Shown in pieces: positions 42,574 to 51,656 of a stretch of 64,000 nt of DNA (the stretch's first letter is position 1; each line of letters begins with the position of its first letter). The stretch lies in assembly GCF_016587415.1 (NCBI RefSeq), contig NZ_BNJI01000002.1:434001-498000 (forward strand), read 5' to 3'. The notes under the pieces are model-generated. The model made no database searches. It had not been told where the DNA came from and saw only the letters and a list, made by a program, of their open reading frames with translations. This DNA comes from Ktedonobacter sp. SOSP1-85. GTDB lineage: Bacteria; Chloroflexota; Ktedonobacteria; Ktedonobacterales; Ktedonobacteraceae. The translations under genes and the position numbers were made by a program.

Positions 42574-43785
42574 ATGGATTTCTTTAAGTCGCTTAGTCAC
42601 CGTGCTTTTGCCCTGCTGTGGAGCGGGCAGACTATCTCGCGCCTGGGTGATAGCTTCTATACGGTGGCGCTGGCCTGGTGGGGGCTGGAGAAAACGGGTT
42701 CGGCGACCACGATGGGCCTGGTGCTGATCTTTGCTAATGCGCCGACGCTCCTGCTACTCCTGCTGGGAGGCGTGGTTGTAGATCGCTTCTCGCGCCTGCA
42801 TATGATGCTGGGCTCAGACTTCGCACGTGCTGCTATTGTAGGCGTGGCCGCGCTCCTGGCCGCCATGCAACTGCTGGAGGTCTGGCATGTGCTAGTCATC
42901 AGCGCGCTCTTCGGCGTGGTAGATGCCTTCTTTTATCCCGCCTATACCGCCATCGTGCCGGAGGTCGTGCCGTCCGAGGCCCTGCCCAGCGCGAACTCAC
43001 TACGCAGCATTAGCGCCCGCCTGGCTGGCATCATTGGCCCCCTGCTGGCGGGCCTGGTGATCGCCCAGGGCGGCACAGCCCTGGCCTTCGGCTTTGATGC
43101 CCTGTCTTTTATCGTCTCGGCTATCTGTCTGCTCTCCATGCCGCGCAAGGGCGCCCTGGTACGCACGATGGAAGCTGAATCGAGCGTGCTGAAGGATCTA
43201 CGCGAGGGGATCGGAACGGTGCTCGCCTCGCCCTGGCTGTGGGTGACCATCGCCGTCGCGGGCCTCAGCAACCTGACCCTGAGCGGCCCCCTGGACGCGG
43301 CGATGCCCCTGCTCGTCAAGCTGCGCTTTGGCGCGAACGCTCAGCTCTATGGCTTTATCCTGGCCTTCGAGGCCACGGGCTCGATTCTGGCGGCGATCTG
43401 GCTGGGATGCATGAAACGCCTGCGCCACCGGGGCTACCTGGTCTACCTTCCCTGGATGGTCGCGTCACTGATGCTCTTTGTCATAGGCCTGCCCCTGGTG
43501 CTTGTGGTGATGTGCCTCGTGATGTTCATATTGGGAGCAGGTACGAGCACGCTCAACCTGGTCTGGGCCAATAGTCTGCAAGAGCTGGTGCCGGACGAAC
43601 TCCTGGGGCGCGTCTCCAGCATCGACGCACTTGGCTCCTACTCGCTTCTGCCCATCGGCTACGCCCTGGCGGGCATAGCCGCCGACCACATCGGACCCTC
43701 CATGACCTTCCTGGTTGGCGGCCTCCTCAGCGTGCTTATCGTCGGCCTGGGGCTACTGCATCCCGGCGTGCGCAACATAGATTAG
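42574..43785 (+). CDS. MFS transporter
   Basis: About 403 residues from ATG 42574 (AGAAGGAAG about 11 bases upstream), the normal MFS length. Twelve hydrophobic helices; the loop 2-3 motif reads GGVVVDRFSRLHMML and the start MDFFKSLSHRAFALLWSGQT is typical of the macrolide-efflux/enterobactin-exporter-like branch. It likely exports drugs or secondary metabolites in exchange for protons. A perfect terminator hairpin follows at once. Confidence 0.85.
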   Translation: MDFFKSLSHRAFALLWSGQTISRLGDSFYTVALAWWGLEKTGSATTMGLVLIFANAPTLLLLLLGGVVVDRFSRLHMMLGSDFARAAIVGVAALLAAMQLLEVWHVLVISALFGVVDAFFYPAYTAIVPEVVPSEALPSANSLRSISARLAGIIGPLLAGLVIAQGGTALAFGFDALSFIVSAICLLSMPRKGALVRTMEAESSVLKDLREGIGTVLASPWLWVTIAVAGLSNLTLSGPLDAAMPLLVKLRFGANAQLYGFILAFEATGSILAAIWLGCMKRLRHRGYLVYLPWMVASLMLFVIGLPLVLVVMCLVMFILGAGTSTLNLVWANSLQELVPDELLGRVSSIDALGSYSLLPIGYALAGIAADHIGPSMTFLVGGLLSVLIVGLGLLHPGVRNID

Positions 43786-43787
43786 CT

Positions 43788-43838
43788 CAATAAGATGCAG
43801 TGCCGCCTCCTGAGCGGAGGCGGCACTGCATCTTATTG
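43788..43838. terminator. Perfect 23-bp inverted repeat between convergent genes
   Basis: Arms 43788-43810 and 43816-43838 around TGAGC; the outer ends are CAATAAGATGCAGTGCC. It starts right after the MFS stop and 54 bases before the hydrolase stop. Confidence 0.75.
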
Positions 43839-43892
43839 AAACATATGTAATATTTATGCCAAACCCTCCTGGGTCGGGTAGTTTCCACACCA

Positions 43893-44984
43893 TCACCCTG
43901 CTTCAGGCTTACAAGCTGGCACGATAAAGTCCTCCAGTAGGCGCCTGACTGACGAACCTGGTACAGGTTCACATGTGGTAGCGACAACGAGGTCGAGCTG
44001 CGGTAGCACAGCGATGATCTGGCCCCCAAAGCCAATAGCGCATTCAGCAGAGTAGCCAGCGAAGCCTGATCGATACCAATAATAGCCATAGCCCTCGTTG
44101 CGAGGAGTCCTGGTGTGCTCGCTGGTAGCCTCTTCAATGAAGGCGCTGGAGAGTACCTGTTGTTCATCCCAGCGGCCACGCATGAGATAGAGATAGCCAA
44201 GCTTCGCCATTTCACGCGTTGTCAGGCGCAAGCCAAAGGCTCCAATATAATAGCCCTGTGCATCTACTGCCCAGGGAAGATGCCCATCTGATAAACCAAA
44301 GGGATGCATGGGTCCTGCCAGGGAGGGATGCCGAAGCCAGGGATCGGGATTACCTTGGCTATCGCGCCAGATACCTAGGGTATCGAAGAGGTACGTGCGC
44401 GCAAATTGCGCTGTTGTCATGCCTGTGACACGTGTAAGCAAAATAGTGAGCAAGTGCGGGTCAACACTGTTATAGTAGTAGACTTCTCCCGGCTCATCAC
44501 GCATGGGCAAATCTAAGAGCCTCTGGATCGTCGCGCTATCTTCAAGAAAGTGATCAATTGTGTCTTCACCGGGCGTCTGGAGTCCGCTGGTCATGGTCAG
44601 CAGATGGCGGAGCGTGACACGCTGCTTGCGCTCATCGAGATTGGCGGGAGCGTATTCGGGAAAGAAGCTGAGCAAGGGCTGATCCAGGCTGTGAAAATAT
44701 CCCTTTTCCAAAGCGATACCAATGAGTGTAGCAAGCACAGACTTGGTGACTGAATTCACGTTATGATATAGGTCGCGCTGCCCTCCGTGATAGTAACTCT
44801 CAAAGACGATAGCACCAGAGCGTATAACCAGGAGGCTAAGTAGCCTCTCGATGTTCTGCGCCTCAGCCTCTAGCTGGCATAATATATCGCCATTCACCCC
44901 TAGCATTTCAGGCTGAGCAGTTGCCCATTCACGTGTGGGCCAGTTGAAAAGCGGATTTCGTGTCAAGGGTCCCTCCAAGTTCAA
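43893..44984 (-). CDS. Serine hydrolase of the class C beta-lactamase family
   Basis: The protein is 363 residues. The active-site SVTK motif is at about 78-81, YYN at about 168 (EVYYYNSVDP) and a GFGGQI near the C-terminus takes the place of the KTG-like motif. No signal peptide is visible. No ATG is found at the start: TTG 44984 gives the longest frame, and TTG 44966 has GGAGGG four bases upstream. The 5' region may have been changed by the neighbouring IS605-type insertion. Likely an esterase or peptidase rather than a resistance enzyme. Confidence 0.75.
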   Translation of the reverse strand: MNLEGPLTRNPLFNWPTREWATAQPEMLGVNGDILCQLEAEAQNIERLLSLLVIRSGAIVFESYYHGGQRDLYHNVNSVTKSVLATLIGIALEKGYFHSLDQPLLSFFPEYAPANLDERKQRVTLRHLLTMTSGLQTPGEDTIDHFLEDSATIQRLLDLPMRDEPGEVYYYNSVDPHLLTILLTRVTGMTTAQFARTYLFDTLGIWRDSQGNPDPWLRHPSLAGPMHPFGLSDGHLPWAVDAQGYYIGAFGLRLTTREMAKLGYLYLMRGRWDEQQVLSSAFIEEATSEHTRTPRNEGYGYYWYRSGFAGYSAECAIGFGGQIIAVLPQLDLVVATTCEPVPGSSVRRLLEDFIVPACKPEAG

Positions 44985-45057
44985 ATGTAGTTACTTCATT
45001 ATATGCTTTTTGGGGCCAGACCCACGGTTTACACCACCTTACTTACATTGACATCCT

Positions 45058-45078
45058 CCCCATGGCTAAAGCCAGGGG
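45058..45078 (-). repeat. Right-end hairpin of an IS200/IS605-type element
   Basis: CCCCATGGCTAAAGCCAGGGG forms a stem with one bulged base. This GCTTTAGCC hairpin just after tnpB is the common right-end structure of IS605-group elements and the region of the guide-like omega RNA. Confidence 0.7.
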
Positions 45079-45088
45079 ATTCCTCGAG

Positions 45089-46271
45089 TCACCTCGAGGG
45101 TTTCCTGCTTCGCGGAGTCTTGCCCAAACGAGCCAAAACCCGTCCAGGTCTTACGGACTCTCCACAGGCGTTGAGGACCGTGAGCCCCACGGTCACAATA
45201 TTCTTGGCAGCATTGATGTCGCGGTCATGGTGGACACCACACCCTGGACAGTCCCATTGACGAACATCAAGCGGTAAGGAGGTGAGAATATGCCCACACG
45301 CGAAACACCGTTTACTGGAGGGATACCACTTGTCGATCTTGACCACGTTGCGACCGTACCAGTCGGCTTTGTATTCCAATTGGGACACAAACTCGGACCA
45401 CCCCACATCACTGATGGCTTTGCTGAGGGTCGGGTGCTTGAGCATGTTCTTGACCTGCAAGCTCTCTACGCAGATCGTTTGGTTCTCACGGATCAGGCGA
45501 GTCGAGAGCTTGTGCAGAAAGTCACGGCGACGATCAGCGATACGGGCGTGAAGACGTGCGACCTTGAGACGTGCTTTGTCTCGATTCTTCGACCCCTTTT
45601 TCTTCCTGGCATGGCGGCGTTGGGCTTTCGCCAACTTCTTCTCATCCTTGTGAAAGAATCTGGGATTGCCCACCACTTCGCCCGTGGAGAGGACGACAAA
45701 GGACTTCAAGCCAAGGTCAGCACCAATTGCCTGCTCATTGGCAGGCAATTGGGCAATCTCGTCTTCCACCAGGATGCTGATGCGCGTAGCGGCCAGCACA
45801 GTCTTTGGAGATGGTGACACTCGAAGGGGGGGCGTCTTTTGGCAGAGGGCGCGACCAGCGTATATCAAGGGGCTCACTCATCTTGGCAAGGGTGAGACAG
45901 CCCTTGCGCCAGGTGAAGGCATTGGCGGTATAGGTCGCGGATTGGGTGTTCCGTTTCTTGTGGAAGGCAGGATATTTGGCACGCCCTTCAAAGAAATTGA
46001 GAAACGCTTTGTCCAGGTGACGAAGAGCCTGCTGCAAGGGCACACTAGAAACCTCATTCAACCAGTGGGTCTCTTCTTGCTGTTTCAGCTCAGTCAGCAA
46101 GAGGCTCAGATCTTTGTAATAGAGGCGTCGCTGCTCGTTGTAATAGGCATCAGTTTTCTTGCGCAATGCCCAGTTATAGATGAAGCGACAGCACCCAAAG
46201 GTCTGAGCAAGGATCTGCTGTTGTTGTGCTGTGGGGTACACCCGGTACTTGAACGCGCGTTTCTATTTCAT
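45089..46271 (-). pseudogene. tnpB: TnpB (IS605 OrfB), frameshifted and with an early stop
   Basis: ATG 46271 is followed by AAA and TAG (46263-46265), after which the frame continues FKYRVYPTAQQQQILAQTF. After VTISKDCAGRY (about 45790) the frame shifts, and the next one carries ISILVEDEIAQLPAN onward. The RuvC residues (Asp in GADLGLKSF, Glu in CVESLQ, Asp in HDRDINAAKN) and the zinc ribbon (CFACG, then CPGCG) are all still readable. TnpB is an RNA-guided nuclease of IS605 elements. Two lesions make it inactive. No tnpA is present nearby. Confidence 0.85.
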
Positions 46272-46377
46272 GCATTACATTATAGCATATAAGATGTAAA
46301 GATACAACAATGTGCACCACCTTATCCACCTCATAAAAGGAACGCGCCATTCATCCCCATGTTTCAAAAACCTGACT

Positions 46378-46490
46378 CTTACCCACATTTAACAAAGCGA
46401 GCTTGAGCACAGACCGTTTCCATTGAAAATGAAAACCCATCAGCAGCGTTTCCAAGCTCACACATGCGATCAATTGTTAAATGTGGGTAA
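46378..46490. repeat. Inverted repeat with flanking direct repeat
   Basis: Arms 46378-46395 and 46474-46490 (TTACCCACATTTAACAA and its inverse, 17 bp) enclose 78 bases. GTTTCAAAAAC occurs on both outer sides (about 46361 and 46499). MITE-like; 46272-46559 holds no gene. Confidence 0.6.
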
Positions 46491-46559
46491 AAGACAGTGT
46501 TTCAAAAACAGGGGTCTTCTGGCGCGGTTTGATAAACTGGTACATCCTCGACTTTCCAT

Positions 46560-47399
46560 TCATTGTTCACTTTGATCATCTTGACGTTCGGTGATCAAGT
46601 CCCTGATGAATTGCAGGCTCGTCTGAATGCGCGCGACATCGATCTCGCCCTCGGAGTCGACAGCTCGCGCCTCCAGGCTCAGAGCTCCATCAAATTCAGC
46701 TGCTTTCAGTTGCCGCACAAAGCGATGAAAATCAATATGCCCCTCGCCCGGATGCAGGTAGTAGCGCCCCTCGCTTGAGGCGAGCAGGCCATGGTGGTCT
46801 TTCAGATGCACATGGCGTACCAGCTTTGCCTGCCAGAGCCAGGAGGCTGTGAAGACGGCTTCAAGCTGATCATGCCACGCCAGGAATTCAGTATCTAAGG
46901 TCACGCGCGCACGAGGATCATGCTCAAAGGCTTGCTTGACGTTGGAGAGGGGGTCAGCACGATTACAGGGAATGGTCTCGATAGCCAGCGTGAGCCCATA
47001 ATGCTCAGCGAGATCCAGGCAACGCGCTAAGGGTTGCAAGTTATACTCCAGATGGAAGTCAGACGATGGCATCCCCCACAAATGGAGTACTGCGATCTTT
47101 ACCCCTAGCTGTTGGGCGAAGATGCAATTCTGCTCAAAGCGCAGGACTCCCTGCTCTCGCCCGCTTGTATCACTGCTGCCGAAGTATTCGCCGATGCTTT
47201 TCTCCATATGCATTACCGGGAAAGGCAGCTTGCAGGTGCGTAAGGCACGGATAATGGGTTCGGGCTCTTGATACCAGCGAGGATAAAACATAATTTCCAG
47301 GCCATCCGCCACAAACTCCTGGCTATACTTCAAGATGACCTCGTGGCAGTGAGGGTCAGAATTGCGGGTGAAGGCACCAGTTGAACAGAGTACTTGCAT
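46560..47399 (-). CDS. Sugar phosphate isomerase/epimerase (xylose-isomerase-like TIM barrel)
   Basis: The protein is 279 residues from ATG with AAAGGAG. TIM-barrel marks: VLCSTGAFT at the start, VADGLEIMFYP, VAVLHLWG-type strand (KIAVLHLWGMP), IETIPCN (metal Glu), VTLDTEF (Asp), VRHVHLKDHHG (His) and LSLEARA (Glu). These fit the four-ligand metal site of AP_endonuc_2 family isomerases. The substrate is probably a sugar or inositol derivative. It is followed by, and on the same strand as, an MFS gene upstream (gap 36 bases), so transport and conversion may be coupled. Confidence 0.82.
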   Translation of the reverse strand: MQVLCSTGAFTRNSDPHCHEVILKYSQEFVADGLEIMFYPRWYQEPEPIIRALRTCKLPFPVMHMEKSIGEYFGSSDTSGREQGVLRFEQNCIFAQQLGVKIAVLHLWGMPSSDFHLEYNLQPLARCLDLAEHYGLTLAIETIPCNRADPLSNVKQAFEHDPRARVTLDTEFLAWHDQLEAVFTASWLWQAKLVRHVHLKDHHGLLASSEGRYYLHPGEGHIDFHRFVRQLKAAEFDGALSLEARAVDSEGEIDVARIQTSLQFIRDLITERQDDQSEQ

Positions 47400-47435
47400 T
47401 TTTCTCCTTTGTAGCCGCGTACGCTAGTAGCGGAC

Positions 47436-48722
47436 TCACTCACTAACCGAGATTTCACTCCCCACAGGGGACGCGGCGGGAAGCGGCTCGACAACGTGCA
47501 GGGCGAGACGGGCCTCGCGGACGCGGCGCGCGTTGCCCAGGATAAAGTAACCAAGCGCAATCAGCAAGCCCGTGACGAGACAGCATTGCCAGAAGAACGT
47601 TGCACCCAGGTATTGCAAAGCGAAACCGCCTAGCGCGGGCGCGATTACAGTTGACAGGGCGCGTACAGTCTGGAAAACACCTTGATAGGTACCACGCAGG
47701 TGCTTTGGCGAGATGTCGACAATGATGGCAGTCGAAATGGGATAATTCAGGATCTCACCTACTGTCCAGATCATGACGCCCACGAGATAGCCAGGATAGG
47801 AATGCCACCAGCTAAACACGCTCATGCCAGCCCCCAGGAAGAGGGCAGCAATCGCCAGCGAGGTGTTTGGTGAGCGTCGATTGAAAAACGCGGTGAGTGG
47901 CAGGCTGATGAGGACCACCTGGACGGCGTTGATGGCCATGACCGAGCCATAGATAAGCGGACTCAGGCCGTGCGCCTGCATATCAAGCGGCATGGCGGTC
48001 ACATGCTGAAAATAGACCATATCGAAGAGCAGCCCTAATAGTGCGTAACTCCAGAGCCAGGGATCGGCCAGGGCTATGCGCAGCAACCCAGGTCGCTCGG
48101 TGCGCTCCTCACTCTTGACTGTGCGAAGCAGACGCGTCTCAGGAACACCAAACCAGATCAGGACGCCAAAGCAGAACGTGGTGAGCGCGTCGCCCAGGAA
48201 GAGTAGCAGATACGAGACGGGAGCCAGCAGGCCCGCGATGATCGGGCCAATGGCTGAACCAATATTGTTCGCCCAGTAACGCAGACTATACGCCTGCGCC
48301 AGCTTATCACGCGGCGTCATATCGGCAATCGCCGCTGAGGTCGCGGGACGCGCGAGGTCATTAAACAGCATATAGATGATCGCCAGGACCACAATCAGCC
48401 AGACGTTCCCCGCGAAGCTCAAGGCCAGCATCATCACCGCCGCAGCCAGCAAACTAATCAGGATCGTGACCCGGCGACCAAGCATATCGGCCAGCATTCC
48501 ACCACATGCACCCGCCGCCAGCGAACCTAATCCCATGAGCGAGACGACCAGCGCGGCCTCGCTAATGGAGAAATGCCGGAAAGAGGTAAGATAGAGCGCG
48601 AAAAAGGGCATGACAAAGTTTCCAGCACGATTAATAAAAGAACCTGTGATAAGGAACCAGAAGGGGCGCGAGAATTGGAGATTTGTAAAAAATGTTTTGA
48701 ATCGATTTAGAGGCGATAGCAA
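47436..48722 (-). CDS. MFS transporter
   Basis: About 428 residues from TTG 48722, chosen because GGAAGGA lies 7 bases upstream and LNRFKTFFTNLQFSRPFWFL is the typical family start; the frame is open to 48905. Twelve hydrophobic segments, with the loop motif GGMLADMLGRRVTILISLL. It belongs to the drug/sugar exporter type. The stop is 36 bases before the isomerase start, so the two genes form an operon. Confidence 0.8.
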   Translation of the reverse strand: MLSPLNRFKTFFTNLQFSRPFWFLITGSFINRAGNFVMPFFALYLTSFRHFSISEAALVVSLMGLGSLAAGACGGMLADMLGRRVTILISLLAAAVMMLALSFAGNVWLIVVLAIIYMLFNDLARPATSAAIADMTPRDKLAQAYSLRYWANNIGSAIGPIIAGLLAPVSYLLLFLGDALTTFCFGVLIWFGVPETRLLRTVKSEERTERPGLLRIALADPWLWSYALLGLLFDMVYFQHVTAMPLDMQAHGLSPLIYGSVMAINAVQVVLISLPLTAFFNRRSPNTSLAIAALFLGAGMSVFSWWHSYPGYLVGVMIWTVGEILNYPISTAIIVDISPKHLRGTYQGVFQTVRALSTVIAPALGGFALQYLGATFFWQCCLVTGLLIALGYFILGNARRVREARLALHVVEPLPAASPVGSEISVSE

Positions 48723-49214
48723 AAGAAGATCCTTCCATGTATAGAGCACACAGAGATACATCATTACCTGAACAGTTCCAGTGTATAATCCCTGGGGATA
48801 GCTCGTCAAGGAAACGGATCTGGACACAGGGCTTCCAATTCTCAAAACGGGAGGCAAAAAAGAAGAGTTTTCCTTGTAGAATACAAAAACCAAACTTCGT
48901 ACCAAGGAAAACCCTGTGATGTCAAGCTCAGGATAGAGCCCGTTACTAGCATACGCGGTTACTCCTGCATCAGAGGAGTAGCCGCATACACCAGGTTAGA
49001 AAGGTACATTATTTTGTGTAGATGGTATAATTATATTAAAAGTTTGTTTACGCTAGCTAAAGCACTTAGAAGCTTGTGTGGTAGGAAAATATTATGTATA
49101 GTGGGAAATGTTACGTATAGTGGGGAATGTAAGCTCAGCGTTGGCTGAAAGATTAGCGCGGTCCCATGCTACCTTTGCATCGTTGCATGAAAATGCAAGA
49201 ACTGAACGAATCAT
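48723..49214. other. Intergenic region with a hairpin and a direct repeat
   Basis: No gene supported. An imperfect 15-bp inverted repeat lies at 48951-48989. Two 19-bp direct repeats, TATGTATAGTGGGAAATGT (49093-49111) and TACGTATAGTGGGGAATGT (49112-49130), stand about 85 bases before the deacetylase and may bind a regulator. Confidence 0.45.
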
Positions 49215-49829
49215 TTGATCACCCACGGAAACAAGAACCTACGCGAAGTTGCCCTGACCTTTGATGATGGACCCTTCCCCAATTTTACAGCGAAGGTACT
49301 GGACGCTCTTGAAGCGTATCAAATTAAAGCCACCTTCTTCTGCATCGGACGCCAGGTTCAGGCCTTTCCTGATCTGACGTTGCGCGCCTATAAGGCCGGG
49401 TATGAGATTGAAAATCATAGCTGGAGTCATCCCGACATGACCGGTTTAAGCCTGAAGGGCCAGTACTGGCAGTTGCAACATACCAGCAACACGATCGAAC
49501 GGGTAACCCACCAGCGACCTCTTGCGATGCGTCCCCCCTATGGGGCATATAACGCATCTTCACTTCAACTCGCAACCAGCCTCCGACTGGTCGCGGTGGC
49601 CTGGGATGTTGATGCACACGACTGGTCGCGCCCCGGCACGGATACAATTCTACATAATGTGCTCGACTATGTGAAAAATGGCTCAATCATCCTGATGCAC
49701 GATGGGGGGGGCGACCGCTCCCAGACGCTTGCCGCCCTACCAAAAATAATAGAAACCCTCCTTGGGCGCGGCTACCGCTTTGTGACCATACGCCAGCTAC
49801 TCTCGCGCCTACCCCACGAACACAAATGA
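49215..49829 (+). CDS. Polysaccharide deacetylase (NodB domain)
   Basis: The protein is 204 residues from TTG 49215 (in-frame stop TGA just upstream, no ATG). NodB motifs are all present: LTFDDGPFPNF (motif 1, metal Asp), ENHSWSHPDM (His-His metal site), MRPPYGAYN (motif 3), VAWDVDAHDW (motif 4) and ILMHDGG (motif 5). It removes N-acetyl groups from chitin-like sugars or peptidoglycan. No signal peptide is visible and the domain begins near residue 10, so the natural N-terminus may have been lost or lie in another frame. Confidence 0.8.
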   Translation: MITHGNKNLREVALTFDDGPFPNFTAKVLDALEAYQIKATFFCIGRQVQAFPDLTLRAYKAGYEIENHSWSHPDMTGLSLKGQYWQLQHTSNTIERVTHQRPLAMRPPYGAYNASSLQLATSLRLVAVAWDVDAHDWSRPGTDTILHNVLDYVKNGSIILMHDGGGDRSQTLAALPKIIETLLGRGYRFVTIRQLLSRLPHEHK

Positions 49830-49838
49830 GAATCTGCG

Positions 49839-50636
49839 TTATGTCTCCCTAATGAATTCAGGCGCGGTCGGAAGGGCTCTTTGAATCAATGAGACGGTAT
49901 GCTCGATGAGCGGCCTATGCTCTAGCAGCAATATGGGAGAGAGCAACCTTGCTGTTAGAGCATAGAGCTGGAGACCGGCCCGCACCTGTTCGTGCAGAGT
50001 GAGGGCATGTCCGCGTTCATCCTCAATACCAAAGGCGGCGCGGCGCAGGCGCACCCATTCTGGCTGATCATCCATAGCCTGCGCCACCTCGTCATAGATA
50101 GCATTATCACCAGAGAGTAAGATACCATGCTGCACTTTCATTACACGACTCATGCTCCAGGACAGGCCAAAGCGAGCATTCAACAGGCGCCCGACGTCAT
50201 TGCGGCGTAGACCTTCCAATCCCTTGCGAGCCTCCTCGGCATTGCCCACCAGCATCTCGCTCGCCCAGCGGTTGGCTCGCTGCTGCATAGCATCATCCCA
50301 TACAAAGACTTTGGCCCGGGCCTGGATCTGAGCAAAATAGCCCTCGCGATCCAGCAACGCCCGAGCACAGCGCACACCAGCAATCGTATCAGTCGCCGCC
50401 TGTGGCTCATGAAACCAGCGCTCGACTTCATCCGGCCCAACCGTACTCACAACCAGCAAGCGCTCCTGAAAGAGAAAGCTCTCCGGCTCAGAGGGCTCTG
50501 CTTTATATGTAAAGCGTACCAGGTCGATATCGCTATAGGGTCCAGCCTCTCCTCGCGCATGGCTCCCCATCAAGACAAGCGCGCACACCTCTGGTGCATC
50601 AAAACGCGCTACCAGGTCATTGAATGCAATACTCAT
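49839..50636 (-). CDS. Nucleotidyltransferase-domain protein
   Basis: The protein is 265 residues. The nucleotidyltransferase motif GSHARGEAGPYSDIDL (about 24-39) has the GS and the DxD metal pair of the Pol-beta superfamily. The rest is helical and resembles aminoglycoside-nucleotidyltransferase/KNTase C-terminal helices. It would add a nucleotide to a small molecule or protein; the target is unknown. It is convergent with the deacetylase gene, 9 bases between stops. Confidence 0.78.
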   Translation of the reverse strand: MSIAFNDLVARFDAPEVCALVLMGSHARGEAGPYSDIDLVRFTYKAEPSEPESFLFQERLLVVSTVGPDEVERWFHEPQAATDTIAGVRCARALLDREGYFAQIQARAKVFVWDDAMQQRANRWASEMLVGNAEEARKGLEGLRRNDVGRLLNARFGLSWSMSRVMKVQHGILLSGDNAIYDEVAQAMDDQPEWVRLRRAAFGIEDERGHALTLHEQVRAGLQLYALTARLLSPILLLEHRPLIEHTVSLIQRALPTAPEFIRET

Positions 50637-50657
50637 TTTATTTACCAGCCACTTTCA

Positions 50658-51215
50658 CTACATCTCCTTACAATTTTTTGGTCCTGGTTCGAAGACAGAA
50701 GACTGTTGGAGACATGGCGGAGCCATCACATCTTTGGTAGGCACCCCAAGCGTACTAGCAAAGAGAGACCAGAAGGCTTCATCTGGCAGATACCTTTCAC
50801 CTTTTGACACCACGACCAAGCGACAGCCAGTAGGAGCGACAACCATCCCTGGCAGTGTGATATTCCTCTCGGAAAAGGTCAGGCGATAACGATAACCTGA
50901 ATCCCTTGGGCAAGAAACGGAGTAATGCGTGATGCGTGGCAAACGAAAAATAGCGGTATAAAGCGTTTGTACCCGTTGTGGATCTTGAACGGTTTGGGTA
51001 AAGTAGGTCTTAATATCAATAAAGACAGGAACATCGATCTGAGGAGGAGCGTTGATAAGGTCAACATGCAAGCGATCAGGCTGACTAATCTTAGTTTCCT
51101 TAACTTTCGGTTGATTGGATGGCCCCTGTGCTGATATATTGTCACAGCTAGCAAACACAAGCACAAGGAACATGCTCAAACAGAGAGCTATTATTACCCG
51201 GCTGTTACACTTCAT
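50658..51215 (-). CDS. Lipoprotein of unknown function
   Basis: The protein is 185 residues from ATG with AAGGAGGG. A signal peptide (residues 1-23) ends in the lipobox FASC, so Cys24 should be lipidated and the protein anchored outside the membrane. The mature part has no known domain; Cys residues at about 103, 134, 166 and 181 may form disulfides. It ends 21 bases before the nucleotidyltransferase start on the same strand and may be cotranscribed. Confidence 0.72.
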   Translation of the reverse strand: MKCNSRVIIALCLSMFLVLVFASCDNISAQGPSNQPKVKETKISQPDRLHVDLINAPPQIDVPVFIDIKTYFTQTVQDPQRVQTLYTAIFRLPRITHYSVSCPRDSGYRYRLTFSERNITLPGMVVAPTGCRLVVVSKGERYLPDEAFWSLFASTLGVPTKDVMAPPCLQQSSVFEPGPKNCKEM

Positions 51216-51644
51216 AATCCCTCCTTAATACATGAAGGCTTTTACGTCAAATACATCTATCTCTCTTAGAGAAGACGTGTATCTCTCTTTACTTGTTCCA
51301 TAAGATAAGCATAAGAAAGTGAGATAAAGACAAAGCCATGATATACCACCTATGTCTTTATTATTGCTGACACTATAAATATCTCGGCCAAAAAAAGAGC
51401 TTTCACGATAGTAGTCCACTACCAAGTGCATATCCTCACGCCTAGTAGCGAAACCAACTTTTATACTTTACGTTTCTATATCTTGCAATTTAGCACCAGT
51501 TAGTGATATTGTTGGCGAATTGGTTTCCTGAGCTCAAACCAGAGATTTGTTGTTCTCCTTCACGAGCCCAATTTTTGATTTCGCCAACCACATCTTAGTG
51601 GGGTTCTACCCAAATAAGTTACAGGTCCGATATACAATCAGCTC
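51216..51644. other. AT-rich intergenic region
   Basis: No gene supported. It is clearly richer in A and T than its surroundings and should contain the promoters of the lipoprotein gene (minus) and of the IS630-interrupted gene (plus). Confidence 0.4.
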
Positions 51645-51656
51645 ATGAATGAACTA

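Noticed and set aside
2104..46265. Stop-codon reassignment or selenocysteine as a reason for in-frame stops
   Set aside because: TGA, TAA and TAG all occur as lesions while all three end normal genes, and no SECIS-like stem was seen after 2104.
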